In this document: piece after piece, positions 62,458-64,000 of the stretch
Position numbering within the stretch: position 1 is the stretch's first letter
How the letters are laid out: every line of letters begins with the position of its first letter
Source: Saccharofermentans sp.
Lineage (GTDB): Bacteria > Bacillota > Clostridia > Saccharofermentanales > Saccharofermentanaceae
Direction: 5' to 3'
Assembly (NCBI GenBank): GCA_024684815.1
Contig: JAIKWL010000065.1
Span: 1-64,000, forward strand
DNA: 64,000 bases
Notes under the pieces: model-generated
What the model saw: the letters and a program-made list of their open reading frames with translations, nothing else
Databases searched by the model: none
What the model was told of the DNA's origin: nothing
Made by a program: the position numbers and the translations under genes

Positions 62458-62910
62458 TCAGATCGTAAGATCCATTTCTTCTTTCATAGTAATCGCTTTA
62501 GCAAATACTACCCTTACACTCATTACGACAAGCGCCATAAACAGTGCTACGATCGATAAGATCCAGGCTCCGTTCCAGATGAATCCGCCTACAGCACAAT
62601 CTACTGCAATTCCAACCAGAGCAAGTGTTATGGTCATCATAAGATTTGTATTTACTCTGTCAAAGACTATATCCTTACTCATATTAAACAATAGTTTTAA
62701 CAAAGCGAAAAGCACTACATACGCACCGGCGGTTCCAAGATAGAATACTACCGCAAGCGCTGCCACTCTTCCAATATCAAATACCTCTGCCCAGCAAAAA
62801 GCAATATACTTGGTTATGACGATTCCGAAAACATCAGCTACAACAGCCATAGCAATGAACAACACCGTAGCGATCTTTGTCCATCTGATTATCACATCAT
62901 TGTATCGCAT
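62458..62910 (-). CDS. DUF2975 membrane protein
   Basis: This 150-residue protein has four membrane helices and matches DUF2975 in length, topology and its Cro/C1-regulator neighbour (as in the YoaS-YozG pair of Bacillus). Its task is not established. The start follows CAGGAGGACAAAGACT. A TATAAT box at 62953-62958 is the probable operon promoter. Confidence 0.85.
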   Translation of the reverse strand: MRYNDVIIRWTKIATVLFIAMAVVADVFGIVITKYIAFCWAEVFDIGRVAALAVVFYLGTAGAYVVLFALLKLLFNMSKDIVFDRVNTNLMMTITLALVGIAVDCAVGGFIWNGAWILSIVALFMALVVMSVRVVFAKAITMKEEMDLTI

Positions 62911-63078
62911 AGTCTTTGTCCTCCTGAAATAAGATTAAGCTAGCTTTATGGCATTATACTAACATAGGCTTTTTCGTTTTTCAAGAGTTTTTTATTGTTT
63001 TTCGATATATTTTTCTTGTTTTGCACTTATCATGCTTTCCGCACTCGGCCAAAAGCACTTATTCTCAAGGCTTTGAAG

Positions 63079-63972
63079 CTATATCTTGAATTTGGCAGAT
63101 GTTTCTCTGCCGGTCTTTATCCTTTCATAAAGAGCCGGATACGTGCATGTGCAGCCTTCCGCAAGAGTCTCTTCATTTTCTTCTTTTTCTATACGGTTAC
63201 CCAAAGAGAACTTCAGAGGCTTTTTGGACTCATACAGTTTTACGGATAATATCCTGTGATATCTGGAAAGATCCATAACATAAGGAGGCGTCATGCTTAT
63301 TGTTTCTATATCCTTTAAAGAGAAAGGTTCATCATTGATCTTTAATGAAGACGTTTCGAATTTCAAAGACTTCAAATCCTTTACTCCGTTCTCCCTCTCA
63401 AATATGTACTCTATTAACTTAATAACTATAAAAGTATAAACAATCGCCAATGCAGCCATTCCTAAAACAAATGGTGCGATATCCAGCTTGTTTAAGACTA
63501 ACCAGTTAAAAAAGATAACGAAGAACAATACAGTAACAGCAGCAACAACTATCGTCAGGAGAATTAACTTCAGATCAAAAGAAGACGGTTTATTTCTTTC
63601 ATAAACATCACCTTCAAAAGCTTCATATTCAATATCTCCGGTAAGCTCCTGTTTTGCGATCATGACAGCATCTGAGATCTCCTTAAACTGCTTTATCTTT
63701 ATTCCGGGAAGCCCGACATAAAGGTTGGTATCAGGATCATTATCATTATCTGCGAAAACCAGTTCATAGCGGGCTTTGCCTTTACCTGAATGATTGAAAT
63801 TCGTTCCGATATAATCCTTCACGGAGTAAACAGCATTTGCATCTCCTACTGTTATATCTACTGACTTGGAAAGAACTGTTACACTGACATCTTTTTCTTT
63901 GGCTGTATTGATTATTATTCCGACGACAGCTACAGCCAAAAACAACCATCCGTATTCTAAGATAAACTCCAT
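63079..63972 (-). CDS. Hypothetical membrane protein with two inner helices
   Basis: This 297-residue protein has an N-terminal membrane helix (EYGWLFLAVAVVGIIINTA), a soluble region (about 25-130), two adjacent helices (about 134-158 and 167-190) and a C-terminal soluble region of about 100 residues. The last resembles a bacterial PH-like domain (LKINDEPFSLKDIETISMTPP). No family is assigned with confidence. No strong ribosome binding site is seen. The gap 62940-63078 shows no further gene. Confidence 0.65.
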   Translation of the reverse strand: MEFILEYGWLFLAVAVVGIIINTAKEKDVSVTVLSKSVDITVGDANAVYSVKDYIGTNFNHSGKGKARYELVFADNDNDPDTNLYVGLPGIKIKQFKEISDAVMIAKQELTGDIEYEAFEGDVYERNKPSSFDLKLILLTIVVAAVTVLFFVIFFNWLVLNKLDIAPFVLGMAALAIVYTFIVIKLIEYIFERENGVKDLKSLKFETSSLKINDEPFSLKDIETISMTPPYVMDLSRYHRILSVKLYESKKPLKFSLGNRIEKEENEETLAEGCTCTYPALYERIKTGRETSAKFKI

Positions 63973-64000
63973 CGGATTATCTTTGCCTGAATTCAGCGCC

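Overview
The window looks like chromosome from a low-to-moderate GC Gram-positive anaerobe of the class Clostridia, probably gut or rumen associated. Supporting signs are sortase-anchored and choline-binding-type surface proteins, a LytTR/DUF3021 pair, a BlaI/M56 pair, a putative ABC-transporter type IV membrane protein, a GAAC-N4-GTTC LexA box at recA, and strong AGGAGG ribosome binding sites. The genus cannot be fixed from sequence reading alone. Most genes lie on the minus strand.

Region 1 (1-7.2 kb) holds two paralogous secreted adhesins in tandem. The first is cut by the window edge and carries near-identical 120-residue repeats. The second has Cna-B-like domains, a 36-bp minisatellite coding a Ser-Pro rod, and an MPATG sorting signal. 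Region 2 (7.3-26.6 kb) is conserved housekeeping: a zinc-ribbon membrane protein, pnp with a long leader hairpin, an SGNH hydrolase with nadE, rpsO, a variant membrane pyrophosphatase, ftsY-smc-rnc-acpP, pgsA, rimO, an MBL hydrolase, and recX-recA under an SOS promoter. Region 3 (26.8-38.6 kb) is a dense minus-strand envelope block: two L,D-transpeptidase-type proteins, a class C beta-lactamase-like protein, LytTR with DUF3021, murJ, a CinA-like deamidase, ftsK, a Nudix hydrolase, rnhA and proC. A tRNA-Trp, an anchored acidic protein, an SDR, citrate synthase and lysA follow.

Region 4 (44.2-50.8 kb) looks like a small mobile island or its remnant. It has a large serine recombinase and a TnpW-like partner behind a consensus promoter with an SOS-like dyad. 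It also has a BlaI repressor next to a very unusual 1076-residue protein joining a BlaR1-type M56 metalloprotease to an extracellular solute-binding domain. A 27-residue type I toxin-like gene follows, with a convergent antisense RNA. Last come a large inverted repeat and an orphan oriT-like sequence. No relaxase is visible. The M56/solute-binding receptor and the toxin/oriT cluster are the best candidates for something new.

Region 5 (50.9-64 kb) is mixed: small and large membrane proteins, an SDR, a one-iron superoxide reductase, a GT-C glycosyltransferase, an RlmI-type methyltransferase, a BspA-like leucine-rich-repeat protein cut from its cell-wall-binding repeats by an in-frame TAA, a two-helix-turn-helix regulator, and a DUF2975/YozG-like regulator/DUF4173-like operon.

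In several places the longest open frame starts too far upstream (rpsO, rnc, rimO, recA, the recombinase and others). I moved those starts using ribosome binding sites, terminators or operators.
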